From assembly GCA_002423585.1 (NCBI GenBank), contig DIWS01000013.1, forward strand, positions 124,001 to 188,000: 64,000 nt of DNA. Reading direction: 5' to 3'. Positions 31,014 to 40,241 of this stretch are shown piece by piece. Position 1 is the first letter of the stretch. Each line of letters opens with the position of its first letter. Below the pieces are notes generated by a model. That model saw only the letters and a list, made by a program, of their open reading frames with translations. It was not told the DNA's origin and searched no databases. The DNA comes from Actinobacteria bacterium UBA6100 (lineage in GTDB: Bacteria > Actinomycetota > Coriobacteriia > Anaerosomatales > Anaerosomataceae). The position numbers and the translations under genes were made by a program.

Positions 31014-31898
31014 GTGGACTTGATGCTGATAGCAAAGGCGATCGGCGCCCTCGCAGTGATCGGCCTGGGCACCTCGGCGGTACTGGCGACGGCCGCGAAA
31101 CGCTTCCATGTGGAAGTCGATCCTCGGATCGAGGCGGTGGCGGCGGCCCTGCCGGGCTCCAACTGCGGGGCGTGCGGGAACGCTTCGTGTTTTGCCGCTG
31201 CCGAGGGGATCGCCGCGGGAGAGAAGCCGGTCAACGCCTGTGTCGCGGGCGGGCAGAAGGTCGCGGACGCGATCGCGCTCATTCTCGGCGCAGAGGCTTG
31301 TGCGACCGCGGCAGTCATCTCGGCACGCCACTGCGGCGGCGGCATCGCCGCAGTACGTTCGTACACGTATTCGGGCGTGACCTCGTGCGCGGCGGCCAGT
31401 CGCCTTGCCGGCGGTCCGCTCGCGTGCAGTGCCGGCTGTCTCGGGTTTGGCGACTGCGCTCGTGCCTGCCCGTTCGGCGCGATCTCGATGGACGAACGCG
31501 GACTTCCTGTGATCGATCCCGTGAAGTGCACCGGGTGCGGCATCTGCGTGCGTGAGTGTCCGAGGGGCCACATCACGCTCCTGGAAATGGTTCCTGAGGC
31601 GGCTCCCGTGGTCGTGCGTTGCAGCGCACATGACAAGGTGAAGGGCCGCAAGGCGAACTGCTCGATGTGTTGCATCGCATGTAAGAAGTGCGAGAAGGAG
31701 TGCCCATCCGATGCCATTCATGTGATCGACATGCTCGCGGTCGTCGACTACGACAAGTGCACCGGATGCGGTACATGTGTGGCTGTGTGTCCGCAGAAAT
31801 GCATCGACCTCTACGGACGGGTCGAGGGCGTCGACGCGGTAGTCGCCGATGGCGCGGGTCCCGAGAGCCAGGCCGCACCGCTTCAGGTGGGAGCGTAA
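31014..31898 (+). CDS. rnfB: Rnf complex subunit B (polyferredoxin)
   Basis: 294 residues. An N-terminal membrane anchor is followed by the GSNCGACGNASC cluster motif and then four more ferredoxin-like Cys motifs (CLGFGDCARACP, CTGCGICVRECP, CIACKKCEKECP, CTGCGTCVAVCP). It is the entry point for electrons from ferredoxin. GTG 31014 has GAGG 7 nt upstream and lies 9 nt after rnfA. It resembles RnfB of clostridial and acetogenic operons with the same CDGEAB order. A further [4Fe-4S]-rich C-terminus adds wires beyond the proteobacterial form. Confidence 0.95.
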   Translation: MDLMLIAKAIGALAVIGLGTSAVLATAAKRFHVEVDPRIEAVAAALPGSNCGACGNASCFAAAEGIAAGEKPVNACVAGGQKVADAIALILGAEACATAAVISARHCGGGIAAVRSYTYSGVTSCAAASRLAGGPLACSAGCLGFGDCARACPFGAISMDERGLPVIDPVKCTGCGICVRECPRGHITLLEMVPEAAPVVVRCSAHDKVKGRKANCSMCCIACKKCEKECPSDAIHVIDMLAVVDYDKCTGCGTCVAVCPQKCIDLYGRVEGVDAVVADGAGPESQAAPLQVGA

Positions 31899-31902
31899 GC
31901 GC

Positions 31903-32265
31903 ATGACCCGAGCGGATCGCCTGATCATCGCGGTGATCGCAGCACTCGCCCTGGTGGCGTGGCCGCTGATGTCGGCGACCGCCGGGTCCGAGAGCGCGTC
32001 TGTCGTGATCAGCGGCCCGAATGGACAGACCGTTGTTCCGCTGTCGAGCGACGCGGAGTACCGCATCGCCGGCGCGGTGAGCGACCTCGTCGTCCGCGTC
32101 GAGGGTGGCTCGGTGCGCGTGGTGGAATCGGACTGCCCTGACCGGACGTGCGTGCGTACAGGCGCGATCAGCGCTCCTGGCGACGTGGTCGCATGTGTCC
32201 CGAATCGCGTCGTGGTGCGGATCGGCGGTGAGCATGCCGATGAGTTCGACGCTCGCATACGATGA
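31903..32265 (+). CDS. NusG domain II-containing exported protein
   Basis: 120 residues. A short N-terminal hydrophobic segment (LIIAVIAALALVAWPL) precedes a NusG-II-type domain: GGSVRVVESDCPDRTCVRTG and GDVVACVPNRVVVRI. Paired Cys in DCPDRTC and VVAC are typical of this stand-alone family. It is usually found downstream of, or near, Rnf and ApbE/Gx genes in anaerobes; function unknown, perhaps an envelope redox or flavin-handling accessory. ATG 31903 lies 4 nt after rnfB, so it belongs to the rnf operon. Confidence 0.78.
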   Translation: MTRADRLIIAVIAALALVAWPLMSATAGSESASVVISGPNGQTVVPLSSDAEYRIAGAVSDLVVRVEGGSVRVVESDCPDRTCVRTGAISAPGDVVACVPNRVVVRIGGEHADEFDARIR

Positions 32266-32785
32266 CAGGGTGGGTGACGCCACTCTCACGCCGTCGCGTC
32301 GTGTGGCCGCAGGCTCCGCACTGCTTGCTGTGGCATGTGTGCTTGGTCTCGTCGAGGCAGCGCTTCCCGGCCTGCCGTTCGCGCCGTGGCTGCGCTTCGG
32401 GTTCGCCAACATCGCGGTGGTCATCGCGCTCGCGATCTTCGGTGGGCGCATCGCCGCAGTGGTGAGCATCGGCAGGGTCGCTATCGTCGGGCTTGCGACG
32501 GGCTCCCTGCTCGGTCCCACGTCGGTACTGGCGGCGGCAGGCGCGGCGGCCTCTCTCGCCGTGATGTGGCTGCTCGCCCGTCACGTTCCCGGCGCATCAC
32601 CCGTGAGCTGGTCGGCGGCCGGCTCGGCCGCACATGTCGTGGCGCAGTTCGGCGTGGCGTCCGCGCTGCTCGGCACCGGATCGCTTCTGGTGCTCGCACC
32701 ACCGTCCGTGCTCGTCGCGCTCCTCCTCGGCGCATTCGTGGGCTACCTCGCCCTGGTCGCGGCCTCCCGTCTCCGGAACGGGTAG
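32240..32785 (+). CDS. Gx transporter / heptaprenyl diphosphate synthase component I family
   Basis: 181-residue membrane protein with about five hydrophobic segments; LPFAPWLRFGFANIAVVIAL is the conserved block of this family. It carries the historical HepPPS component I label but resembles small-molecule ECF-type S components. Start is uncertain: GTG 32228, ATG 32234 and ATG 32240 are in frame; 32240 has GGTGAG 7 nt upstream. It overlaps the NusG-II gene by about 26 nt, so is co-translated. Such genes recur with Rnf and NusG-II genes in anaerobes; substrate unknown. Confidence 0.72.
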   Translation: MSSTLAYDDRVGDATLTPSRRVAAGSALLAVACVLGLVEAALPGLPFAPWLRFGFANIAVVIALAIFGGRIAAVVSIGRVAIVGLATGSLLGPTSVLAAAGAAASLAVMWLLARHVPGASPVSWSAAGSAAHVVAQFGVASALLGTGSLLVLAPPSVLVALLLGAFVGYLALVAASRLRNG

Positions 32786-32808
32786 CCTCGGATCGAGGAG
32801 GGTCAGCT

Positions 32809-33471
32809 GTGGCGCCGCGACTTGTGGCGGAACGCTCTCACGCGCGTGATCTCGTGCTGTGCGGACAGGCGGGTGCTGTCTCTGACGCGGCACTCGTCGC
32901 ACTCGTGCTCGGGACTCGCGAGGACGCGGTGGGCAAAGGAGTCCTGGAGCGGCATCCGCTCCCCGATGGCCTGTGGCGTGTCTGCGCCGAAGACCTGTTC
33001 TCCTACGAGGGCGTGGGCCCGGCGGGAGCGGCGCGCCTCCTCGGCTCTCTCGAGCTGAGTAGGCGGGCCTCGGCACGCGCCACCGAGCGTCGGCCACTCG
33101 TCGCATCCGCCGAAGACGTGGTCCGGCTGTGTGCTTCCCAGCTACGGGGTTCGGATCGCGAGCACTTCTGGGCACTCGCGCTCAACACGAAGAACCAGCT
33201 CATCCGCATCATAGAGGTCTCGGTGGGCAGCCTGAACGCATCCATCGTCCACCCGCGCGAGCTGTTCAAAGAGGCGGTGCGGCTGTCGGCCGCCTCGGTG
33301 GTGGTGGTGCACAACCACCCCAGCGGCGATCCGACCCCTTCGGGCGCGGACATCCAGCTCACCAGGCGCCTGATCAAGGCTGGCGATGTCCTCGGCATCG
33401 AAGTGCTCGACCATGTGGTGATCGGGGACTCGGGCGAACACGCCAGTCTGCGGGACCTCGGTCTGATGTAG
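32809..33471 (+). CDS. radC: RadC family JAB-domain protein
   Basis: 220 residues. N-terminal helix-hairpin-helix-like region (LFSYEGVGPAGAARLLG) and a C-terminal JAMM/MPN metal site, VVVHNHPSGDPTPSGADI, with the H-x-H-x10-D pattern. Despite the name, a role in DNA repair is doubtful and the true function is unsettled. GTG 32809 has GAGGAGGG 6 nt upstream. It precedes mreB by 190 bp; radC next to mreB is a common arrangement. Confidence 0.9.
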   Translation: MAPRLVAERSHARDLVLCGQAGAVSDAALVALVLGTREDAVGKGVLERHPLPDGLWRVCAEDLFSYEGVGPAGAARLLGSLELSRRASARATERRPLVASAEDVVRLCASQLRGSDREHFWALALNTKNQLIRIIEVSVGSLNASIVHPRELFKEAVRLSAASVVVVHNHPSGDPTPSGADIQLTRRLIKAGDVLGIEVLDHVVIGDSGEHASLRDLGLM

Positions 33472-33663
33472 CCGATACCGCCTCCTACCTGCGCCGTTGC
33501 CGAAGCACAACCTTCCAATCGGGTGTCTCGGCGCGTGCAGTCTGGTACACTTCATGGGATGTGCGGAGCGTGCCGCTTCTTTGTCGCGCGCCCGCACGCA
33601 CGTTGAACAGCACCGGCGGTCGTCCCACTCGATGTGGGCGCCGCCTTGAAGGGAGCAGGCGAC

Positions 33664-34704
33664 TTGTCGCTCATCGATATGTTCTTCGACTCGTGGGGCG
33701 GAGACATGGCGGTCGATCTCGGGACCGCCAACACCCTCGTGTCCGTACGTGGTCGCGGTATCGTGCTCATTGAGCCATCGGTCGTTGCGATCGAAAGGGA
33801 CACGAAGCGCGTCCTCGCCGTGGGTGTCGATGCCAAGCGGATGCTCGGCCGGACCCCCGGCAGCATCGTGGCCATCCGTCCGCTGAAGGACGGCGTCATC
33901 GCGGACTTCGAGGTCACCGAGGCGATGCTTCGCTACTTCATCAATAAGACCCGCGTGAAGCGCTTCCCGTGGCAGCCGAAGCCCCGCGTGGTGGTCTGCG
34001 TGCCTTCGGGTGTGACCGAGGTGGAGAAGCGAGCCGTGTTCGAGGCGACCATGCAGGCAGGCGCACGCAGTGCGTACCTGATCGAGGAGCCCATGGCGGC
34101 GGCGATCGGTGCCGGACTCCCCATCCAGGAGCCGACCGGCAACATGGTCGTCGATATCGGCGGCGGGACCACCGAGGTGGCCATCATCTCACTGGGAGGG
34201 ATCGTGGTGGCCCAGTCGATCCGTATCGGCGGGGATGAGTTCGACGAAGCGATCGTCGCCCACATAAAGAAGGAGTACAACGTGCTCATCGGCGAGCGCA
34301 CCGCCGAGGAGATCAAGTTCGAGATCGGCTCGGCGTTCCCGCTCACCGAGGAGCTCGATGTCGAGGTGCGCGGCCGAGATCTCCTGACGGGACTGCCGCG
34401 CACGTTCCAGGTCTCCTCGGAAGAGATCCGCGTGGCGATCGAAGAGCCCACGATGGCGATCATTCAGGCGATCAAGGGTACGCTGGAAAAGACCCCGCCG
34501 GAGCTCTCGAGCGACATCATGGAGTATGGCATCGTCCTCACAGGTGGCGGTGCGCTCCTACGCGCGCTCGATGAGCGTCTTCGCTACGAGACCGGCATGC
34601 CCGTCCATGTGTCCGAGAACGCGCTCATCAACGTGGTCCTCGGTTCGGCTCAGGCCCTCGAGGAGATCGACGTCCTCAAGAAGGTCCTGACCGTCTCACG
34701 GTAG
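33664..34704 (+). CDS. mreB: Rod shape-determining protein MreB
   Basis: 346-residue actin homolog that directs cell-wall synthesis at the lateral wall. Nucleotide motifs: DLGTANTLV (phosphate 1), DIGGGTTEVA (phosphate 2) and LTGGGALLRALD (adenosine). TTG 33664 is taken as start, with GGGAG 8 nt upstream; it gives the usual SLIDMFFDSWGGDMAVDLGT N-terminus. An in-frame codon at 33634 gives a longer, less typical end. First gene of mreBCD-mrdA-rodA. It points to a rod-shaped cell. Confidence 0.96.
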   Translation: MSLIDMFFDSWGGDMAVDLGTANTLVSVRGRGIVLIEPSVVAIERDTKRVLAVGVDAKRMLGRTPGSIVAIRPLKDGVIADFEVTEAMLRYFINKTRVKRFPWQPKPRVVVCVPSGVTEVEKRAVFEATMQAGARSAYLIEEPMAAAIGAGLPIQEPTGNMVVDIGGGTTEVAIISLGGIVVAQSIRIGGDEFDEAIVAHIKKEYNVLIGERTAEEIKFEIGSAFPLTEELDVEVRGRDLLTGLPRTFQVSSEEIRVAIEEPTMAIIQAIKGTLEKTPPELSSDIMEYGIVLTGGGALLRALDERLRYETGMPVHVSENALINVVLGSAQALEEIDVLKKVLTVSR

Positions 34705-34721
34705 CGGCGGAGGCCGGTCGT

Positions 34722-35579
34722 ATGCGCATAGGGCAGCCCGAGCCGAAACGGGGCAACCCCCGACTGCTCGTCACCCTCATCGCGCTCTCGCTGGTGTGTG
34801 TGACCGTCTACTTCCGGGAGGGTGATTCCGGGGTGTTGCACACCGCGCGCGGCGCGATGATCGAGGTCACGGCGCCCATCGCGAGGCTTGGCACGGCGAT
34901 GACGAGTCCCTTCCGGGCCGCGGGCGACTGGCTGGAAGGCCTTGGTGCGTCCCGCGAGCGCCTCGAGACGCTGGAGTCGCAGAACGCCGAGTTGCGGGCA
35001 CGGCTCGCCGAGCTCGAGGAAGCCCGGCAGGAGAACGAGCGCCTGCGTGCCCTCGTGGACTTCGCCGAAGAACGCAAGCTTGCGAAGCTCGGCGCCCAGG
35101 TCATTCGCCGACCGGTGAGCATCTGGGAGGGTGTCATCCAGCTCGACCGGGGCTCCAGAGACGGTGTCGAGCCGGGCATGCCCGTGATCGCTGCCGAGGG
35201 GCTGGTGGGCCAGGTGGCCGAGGTCTCCCCGGACTCGTGCACAGTCCGGCTGATCACCGACCAGCAGAGCGGTGTCGCCGCGATGATCCAGTCCAGCCGC
35301 GCGACGGGGGTGCTGCGCGGATCGGTGAGCGGTGAGCTCACTCTCGACTTCGTCGACCGGCTGACACTCCCTGTTGCGGGTGACGTCGTGATCACGAGCG
35401 GCCTCGGCGGTGTGTACCCGAGCGGGATCGTGGTCGGGGATGTCACGGTCGTGGAAGACCGGCGCAACGAGTTGTATCCGCGCGTATCGGTCCAGTCGCG
35501 CATCAACACCGCACGGCTTGAAGAGGTCTTCATCCTCGTCGGAGCCACGGTCGAGACCGGAGCGGGTGAGATCGAATGA
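34722..35579 (+). CDS. mreC: Rod shape-determining protein MreC
   Basis: 285 residues. One N-terminal membrane helix (LLVTLIALSLVCVTVYF), a coiled coil at about 85-115 rich in Leu/Glu (LESQNAELRARLAELEE), then the beta-rich outer domain with GLVGQVAEVSPDS and VVITSGLGGVYPSGIVVG. It connects MreB to the PBP2-RodA synthase on the outer face of the membrane. It follows mreB by 17 nt and overlaps mreD by 4 nt. Confidence 0.95.
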   Translation: MRIGQPEPKRGNPRLLVTLIALSLVCVTVYFREGDSGVLHTARGAMIEVTAPIARLGTAMTSPFRAAGDWLEGLGASRERLETLESQNAELRARLAELEEARQENERLRALVDFAEERKLAKLGAQVIRRPVSIWEGVIQLDRGSRDGVEPGMPVIAAEGLVGQVAEVSPDSCTVRLITDQQSGVAAMIQSSRATGVLRGSVSGELTLDFVDRLTLPVAGDVVITSGLGGVYPSGIVVGDVTVVEDRRNELYPRVSVQSRINTARLEEVFILVGATVETGAGEIE

Positions 35580-36088
35580 AGCGGTGGTGGACCACTGTCG
35601 GAGCGCTTGCCGGGGCCCTGATCCTACAGGTGATGCTCGCGCCGCACATCGCGATCGGCGGCGTGATCCCCAACTTCCCGCTGCTCGTGGTAGTGACCCT
35701 TTCATTCGTCGAGGGCCCGTCCTCGGGGGCGGTCGCCGGATTCGTCGCGGGACTGCTGCTCGACCTGCTGTCCACAGGTCCCGTCGGGGCGTGGGCGCTC
35801 GTACTATCGGTGACCGGCTACACAGCCGGGATGCTCTCGGAGAACCTCTTCGCCGAAGGTTGGCTTGCGCCGGTCACGGTGGCCATCATCGCCGGACTGC
35901 TGGCGGACTTCTCCTACCTTCTCGCCGTGACCATCCTCGGCGTGGGTCCGGCCTTCTGGCAGTCGCTCGTGCAGTCCGTGCTGCCGCGCGCGTTGTACAA
36001 TGCGGTCCTCGTGGTGCTCGCGTATCCGTGGTTGGCGCGGTTCTTGCGCTCCGACCGTTCCGTGAAGTCGTTCCGTCGTCTCGCGTAG
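35576..36088 (+). CDS. mreD: Rod shape-determining protein MreD
   Basis: 170-residue membrane protein with about five helices. IPNFPLLVVVTLSFVEGPSSG and FVAGLLLDLLSTGPVGAWAL match the MreD family. ATG 35576 overlaps the mreC stop by 4 nt. It acts with MreC in the elongasome. Confidence 0.93.
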   Translation: MKRWWTTVGALAGALILQVMLAPHIAIGGVIPNFPLLVVVTLSFVEGPSSGAVAGFVAGLLLDLLSTGPVGAWALVLSVTGYTAGMLSENLFAEGWLAPVTVAIIAGLLADFSYLLAVTILGVGPAFWQSLVQSVLPRALYNAVLVVLAYPWLARFLRSDRSVKSFRRLA

Positions 36089-36131
36089 CGGCGGGCCGAC
36101 CGACCCGCACGTAGGGGAGTCTCGCTCAACC

Positions 36132-38054
36132 ATGGCCACCTATCGCCAGGATCTCAAGTCCCGCTTCGCGGCGCTCGGCATCATCATCATCGTGGTGCTG
36201 GCTGCGTTGTTGGTGCGCCTCTGGACGATGCAGGTGCTCAATGGCGAATCGTACGCCATGCAGGCCGAGAACAACCGCGTACGCGAGATCTCGCTGGAGG
36301 CGCCGCGAGGGAGGATCTTCGACCGCAACGGAGTCGCGCTCGTGACCAACCGCTCGGCGCTGGCAGTCTACGTCGATCCCACGCACGAGGAGGTGGGCGA
36401 TCTGCTCACCCGATACCGGAGCAAGGACACCGCGGACGATCCCACGAGGCGCGAACTCGACGAGGTGTTCGGTGAGATGGCAGGCATGCTCGGCATCACC
36501 TCGCAAGAGGTCTTCGACAAGGTCGCCGACATCAACCAGGAGGCGCTGCGGCCGCGCGTCGTTGCAATCGATGTTCCCATCGAGGTGGTCGCGCAGCTGC
36601 TGGAGCGCCAGGCCGACTTTCCGTGGGTGGAGGTCGAGGAGATCGCTGTTCGTGAGTATCCGTACGGTTCGCTCGCCGCGCATGTGGTCGGCTACACGGG
36701 CGCCATCTCCGAAGCGCAGTTCAAGGAGTCGGACGAGTACGCGGGCTACGAACTCGGTGACGTGGTCGGCAAGACCGGCGCGGAGCGGCAGTTCGAGGGC
36801 GTGCTCCAGGGAGACAAGGGTTGGCGTCGGATCGAGGTCAACGCGGCGGGCAAGTCGCAGGGCGTGGTGAGCGAGCAGGCGCCGCGCGCCGGCAACGACA
36901 TCACGCTCACCATCGACATGAACGTTCAGCGGGTGGCCGAGGAACAGTTGGCCGATGCGATCTCCGAGGCCCGGCGCCAGGGTTACTCGAGTGCGAAGGC
37001 TGGCGCGGTGGTCGTTCTCGATATCGCATCCGGCGAGGTGCTCGCGATGGCGAGCGCGCCCACCTACGATCCTTCGGCGTTCCTCGGCGGCATCAGCACC
37101 CAGGAGTGGGCGGTGCTCAACGAGAAGTCGAGTGAGTATCCGCTGAACGATCGCGCCGTCATGGCGGCATATCCCCCGGCATCGACCTTCAAGGTCGTCA
37201 CGGCGATCGCGGGCATGGAAGCGGGGATCACCGGCGAGAACACGACCTACACATGCACGGGCCGCTGGACCGACATGGGCACGCAGTGGCCCAAGTGGTG
37301 CTGGAAGCGCACTGGCCACGGTACGCTCTCGCTGCGCAGTGGCATCAAGAACTCATGCGACACCGTGTTCTACGAGATCGGCTATGAGTTCTACAAGCGC
37401 AAGGCCGAGGAGCTCCAAGCTCAGGCGCGAGCGTTCGGTCTGGGTTCGAAGACCGGTATCGACCTGCCGGGCGAGGTCGCCGGTCGCGTTCCTGATGCCG
37501 CGTGGAAGAAGCAGTACAACGCGAACTACCCCGAGTATCAGATGTGGCTGCCCGGGGATACCGTCAACATGGCGATCGGCCAGGGCGATATGCTCACCAC
37601 GCCGCTGCAGATGGCGTGCGTGTACGCGGGCATCGCCAACGACGGCACCGTTATGAAGCCGCACGTGCTCAAGCATGTGCTCGACAAGGAGGGGGCTCCG
37701 ACGCTCACGGTCGAGCCCGAAGTCCTGTTCGACACGACGATCTCGGATGCGAGTCTTGGCGTGATCACCCGTTCGCTCATCGACGTGACCGAATCGGGGA
37801 CCGCCGCGGGCGCCTTCGCCGGTTTCGGTGTGACGGTCGCGGGCAAGACCGGAACGGCCGAGGTGAAGGGCAAGGACGACTACGCCTGGTTCTGTGCCTA
37901 CGCGCCTGCCAACGAGCCCAAGTATGCTGTCGCGGTAGTGGTCGAGCAGGGTGGACACGGTGGTTCAGTGACGGGACCTGCGGCACGCAACATCCTCGCG
38001 CAGCTGCTCGGCGAGCCGATCAAGACCGTTCGGACCACGGATCAGTCGAGGTGA
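36132..38054 (+). CDS. mrdA: Penicillin-binding protein 2 (peptidoglycan transpeptidase)
   Basis: 640 residues. N-terminal membrane helix (LGIIIIVVLAALLVRLW), the class B dimerisation domain from EAPRGRIFDRNG, then the transpeptidase domain. Catalytic motifs: S-x-x-K in PASTFKVVT (about residue 350), S-x-N-type in IKNSCDTVF (SCD, about 406) and KTG in VAGKTGTAEV (about 571). It cross-links peptidoglycan for elongation, working with RodA next to it. SCD in place of SxN is seen in other PBP2s. ATG 36132 begins 43 nt after mreD. Confidence 0.95.
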   Translation: MATYRQDLKSRFAALGIIIIVVLAALLVRLWTMQVLNGESYAMQAENNRVREISLEAPRGRIFDRNGVALVTNRSALAVYVDPTHEEVGDLLTRYRSKDTADDPTRRELDEVFGEMAGMLGITSQEVFDKVADINQEALRPRVVAIDVPIEVVAQLLERQADFPWVEVEEIAVREYPYGSLAAHVVGYTGAISEAQFKESDEYAGYELGDVVGKTGAERQFEGVLQGDKGWRRIEVNAAGKSQGVVSEQAPRAGNDITLTIDMNVQRVAEEQLADAISEARRQGYSSAKAGAVVVLDIASGEVLAMASAPTYDPSAFLGGISTQEWAVLNEKSSEYPLNDRAVMAAYPPASTFKVVTAIAGMEAGITGENTTYTCTGRWTDMGTQWPKWCWKRTGHGTLSLRSGIKNSCDTVFYEIGYEFYKRKAEELQAQARAFGLGSKTGIDLPGEVAGRVPDAAWKKQYNANYPEYQMWLPGDTVNMAIGQGDMLTTPLQMACVYAGIANDGTVMKPHVLKHVLDKEGAPTLTVEPEVLFDTTISDASLGVITRSLIDVTESGTAAGAFAGFGVTVAGKTGTAEVKGKDDYAWFCAYAPANEPKYAVAVVVEQGGHGGSVTGPAARNILAQLLGEPIKTVRTTDQSR

Positions 38055-38060
38055 GTGTGA

Positions 38061-39176
38061 ATGGATAAGTCACGCTCACAGCGGTTCCTCGATGCGGTGA
38101 ACGTGCCGTTGATGTTGTGGACCGCCGCCCTCATCGTCTATGGCACCGTCATGGTGGCATCGGCGACCTCCGGGATGAGTGGCGGCTCAGGGATGCTCGT
38201 TCGCCATGTGGTGGGGATCATCGTCGGATTGGTGCCGCTCCTGCTGGTGTGGTTCATCGATTACAAGAGACTCCGCGGGTGGCTGAGCGTGCTCGTCACG
38301 TTCGGCGCGTTTCTGCTCATCAGCCCGCGGATCCCCGGCCTGGGCGTCGAGGCCGGTGGGGCAACCTCGTGGGTGCAGTTCTTCGGCATACGGCTGTTCC
38401 AGCCGTCCGAGCCCGCAAAACTCATCTTCATCGTCGTGGTGGCCGCAGTGATCGCATCGTTCAAGGGGCGGATCGACCGTCCGGGTGACGCGGTGAAGGT
38501 GTTCGCGTATCTTGCGGGCGCCCTGGGGCTCATCCTGCTGCAGCCCGACCTTGGAACCGGCCTTGTCTTCGTGGCGATAACGATGGTCATGCTGGTCGCC
38601 GGTGGCATGAAGGGCCGGTACTTCGCCGCGGTCGCCGTGCTCGCCGTCCTCGCCACGCTGGCCGTCACGCAGTTCCATCTGTTGGCCGAGTACCAGGAGG
38701 ACCGCCTGCTCGTGTTCATCGAGCCGGACCGCGACCCGGACGGCGCCGGCTACAACCTGGCGCAGTCCAAGATCGCCATCGGCTCCGGCGGTCTGACCGG
38801 CCAGGGGCTCGGTTCGGGCACGCAGTCCAACCTGCACTTCATCCCGGCGCGACACACGGACTTCATCTTCTCGGTGCTCGGGGAGGAGCTCGGGTTCCTG
38901 GGAGCGGTGTTGTTGCTCGGGCTCTACCTGGCGCTGCTGTTGAGCGCGCTCGCGATCGCCACATCGTCGCGTGATCTGTTCGGGGCCCTGATCGCGGTCG
39001 GTGTGCTCGGCATGTGGTTGTTCCAGATCCTTGAGAACGTCGGCATGACGGTGGGAATGATGCCTATCACAGGCATCCCGCTTCCGTTCATGAGCTTCGG
39101 CAGTTCGGCCATGGTCACGAACCTCGGGGCCGTGGGTCTGCTACTCTCGGTGTGGTCCCGGCGTTACGGCACCTGA
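38061..39176 (+). CDS. rodA: RodA, SEDS-family peptidoglycan glycosyltransferase
   Basis: 371-residue membrane protein with about ten helices. SEDS motifs: FQPSEPAKL, LLQPDLGTGLVF, ARHTDFIFSVLGEELGFLG and the C-terminal GIPLPFMSFGSSAM. It polymerises lipid II into glycan strands; its catalytic Asp sits in the large extracellular loop (about residue 230). It pairs with PBP2, whose gene ends 6 nt upstream. The last of the shape cluster. Confidence 0.95.
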   Translation: MDKSRSQRFLDAVNVPLMLWTAALIVYGTVMVASATSGMSGGSGMLVRHVVGIIVGLVPLLLVWFIDYKRLRGWLSVLVTFGAFLLISPRIPGLGVEAGGATSWVQFFGIRLFQPSEPAKLIFIVVVAAVIASFKGRIDRPGDAVKVFAYLAGALGLILLQPDLGTGLVFVAITMVMLVAGGMKGRYFAAVAVLAVLATLAVTQFHLLAEYQEDRLLVFIEPDRDPDGAGYNLAQSKIAIGSGGLTGQGLGSGTQSNLHFIPARHTDFIFSVLGEELGFLGAVLLLGLYLALLLSALAIATSSRDLFGALIAVGVLGMWLFQILENVGMTVGMMPITGIPLPFMSFGSSAMVTNLGAVGLLLSVWSRRYGT

Positions 39177-39197
39177 CATCTTAGAGGAGGGCACATC

Positions 39198-40241
39198 ATG
39201 GCACTCCCGGTCGACGTTCGCGACCTTATGAGGACGGGCGCTCGCTTCACGGAGGAGCGCTCACAGCAACTCGGCATCACCGTGCTCGTCGAGCTCGACG
39301 CACCCGATGCGCTGATCGATGCGGTACGTCGCGAGTTCCGGCCTGCGACCGCGGCCGCGGCACTGCAGGTCGAGGTCGCCGAGCTCGGCGCGCCCCCGGT
39401 CATCGTGCCCGGGACGGACGTGGTCATCGCAGTCGCGGGAAGCGGTGATCTCGGACTCCAGCAGGCGCTCGCCGGCCCCCGGCGCTCGCGACTTCCGGTC
39501 GTGGTCGTCGCTCTCGGCGATGACGTCCGCGCCGGCGCGCTCGCCGACGTGCTGCTCCAGCCCACGGGCGATCTGGTCGTGCGCGACGACGCCGACGCGG
39601 CCATGGTGAAGCTCGGTTCCTGGCTCGCAGACAACATCGGCAGCAAGCGGCTTGCGCTCGCACACAACTTCGCATTCATGCGACGGGCTGTGGCCGAGGA
39701 TGCCGTGAGGACCACCGCTTTCCAGAACGGGTTGATCGGAGTGGTCACGCCGGTGCCTGGTGCGGACATGCCGCTCATGACGGCAAATCAGGTGAAGATG
39801 CTCCTGCAGGTCGCCGCCGCCTACGGTCAGCCGCTCGGCGTGGATCGTGTCAAGGAGCTTGCCGGGGTGGTCGCGGGCGGGTATCTCCTGCGTGCGGTAG
39901 CGCGTCAGGGCCTTGTGATGGTCCCGGTGCTCGGCTGGGCGATCAAGGGCGGCATCGGCTACACGGGCACCATGGCTATGGGTCGTGCTGCTGTGAAGTA
40001 CTTCGAGGACGGTGCTGACCTGGGTCAGGTCACGGCATACTTCCGCAGCGTGCGCGACAAGGCGCTCAAGGCGGGGAACCGGCGCGGACGGCGGTCGTTG
40101 CCGCGCGACAGGGCGGCACTGCCACCCGCGGCCGTCGGACAGGCGGAACCCCGGCCGGTCACGATCGTTTCCGACGTGGTGCCCGCCGAACCCGATCAGC
40201 AGCTGCTGCCGCTCGATGGGGACGTGCCGGCCGGTGAGTGA
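39198..40241 (+). CDS. DUF697 membrane-associated protein
   Basis: 347 residues. The N-terminal half (to about 140) resembles a degraded GTPase-like Rossmann region, without a visible P-loop. The central block GLIGVVTPVPGADMPLMTAN-QVKML matches DUF697/YcjF-type proteins, followed by hydrophobic helices (LVMVPVLGWAIKGGIGYTG). Function unknown; often linked to membrane stress or cell-shape neighbourhoods. It starts at ATG 39198 after GAGGAGGG and overlaps the radical SAM gene by 8 nt, so it is probably translated with it. Confidence 0.75.
   Translation: MALPVDVRDLMRTGARFTEERSQQLGITVLVELDAPDALIDAVRREFRPATAAAALQVEVAELGAPPVIVPGTDVVIAVAGSGDLGLQQALAGPRRSRLPVVVVALGDDVRAGALADVLLQPTGDLVVRDDADAAMVKLGSWLADNIGSKRLALAHNFAFMRRAVAEDAVRTTAFQNGLIGVVTPVPGADMPLMTANQVKMLLQVAAAYGQPLGVDRVKELAGVVAGGYLLRAVARQGLVMVPVLGWAIKGGIGYTGTMAMGRAAVKYFEDGADLGQVTAYFRSVRDKALKAGNRRGRRSLPRDRAALPPAAVGQAEPRPVTIVSDVVPAEPDQQLLPLDGDVPAGE

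Noticed and set aside
26879..31898. Na+-translocating NADH:quinone reductase (Nqr) instead of Rnf
   Set aside because: RnfB polyferredoxin and RnfC with two [4Fe-4S] motifs are present, and no NqrF is seen.
30261..32258. 665-codon minus-strand frame across rnfA-rnfB-NusG-II
   Set aside because: Spans three well-supported genes on the other strand and shows no motif.
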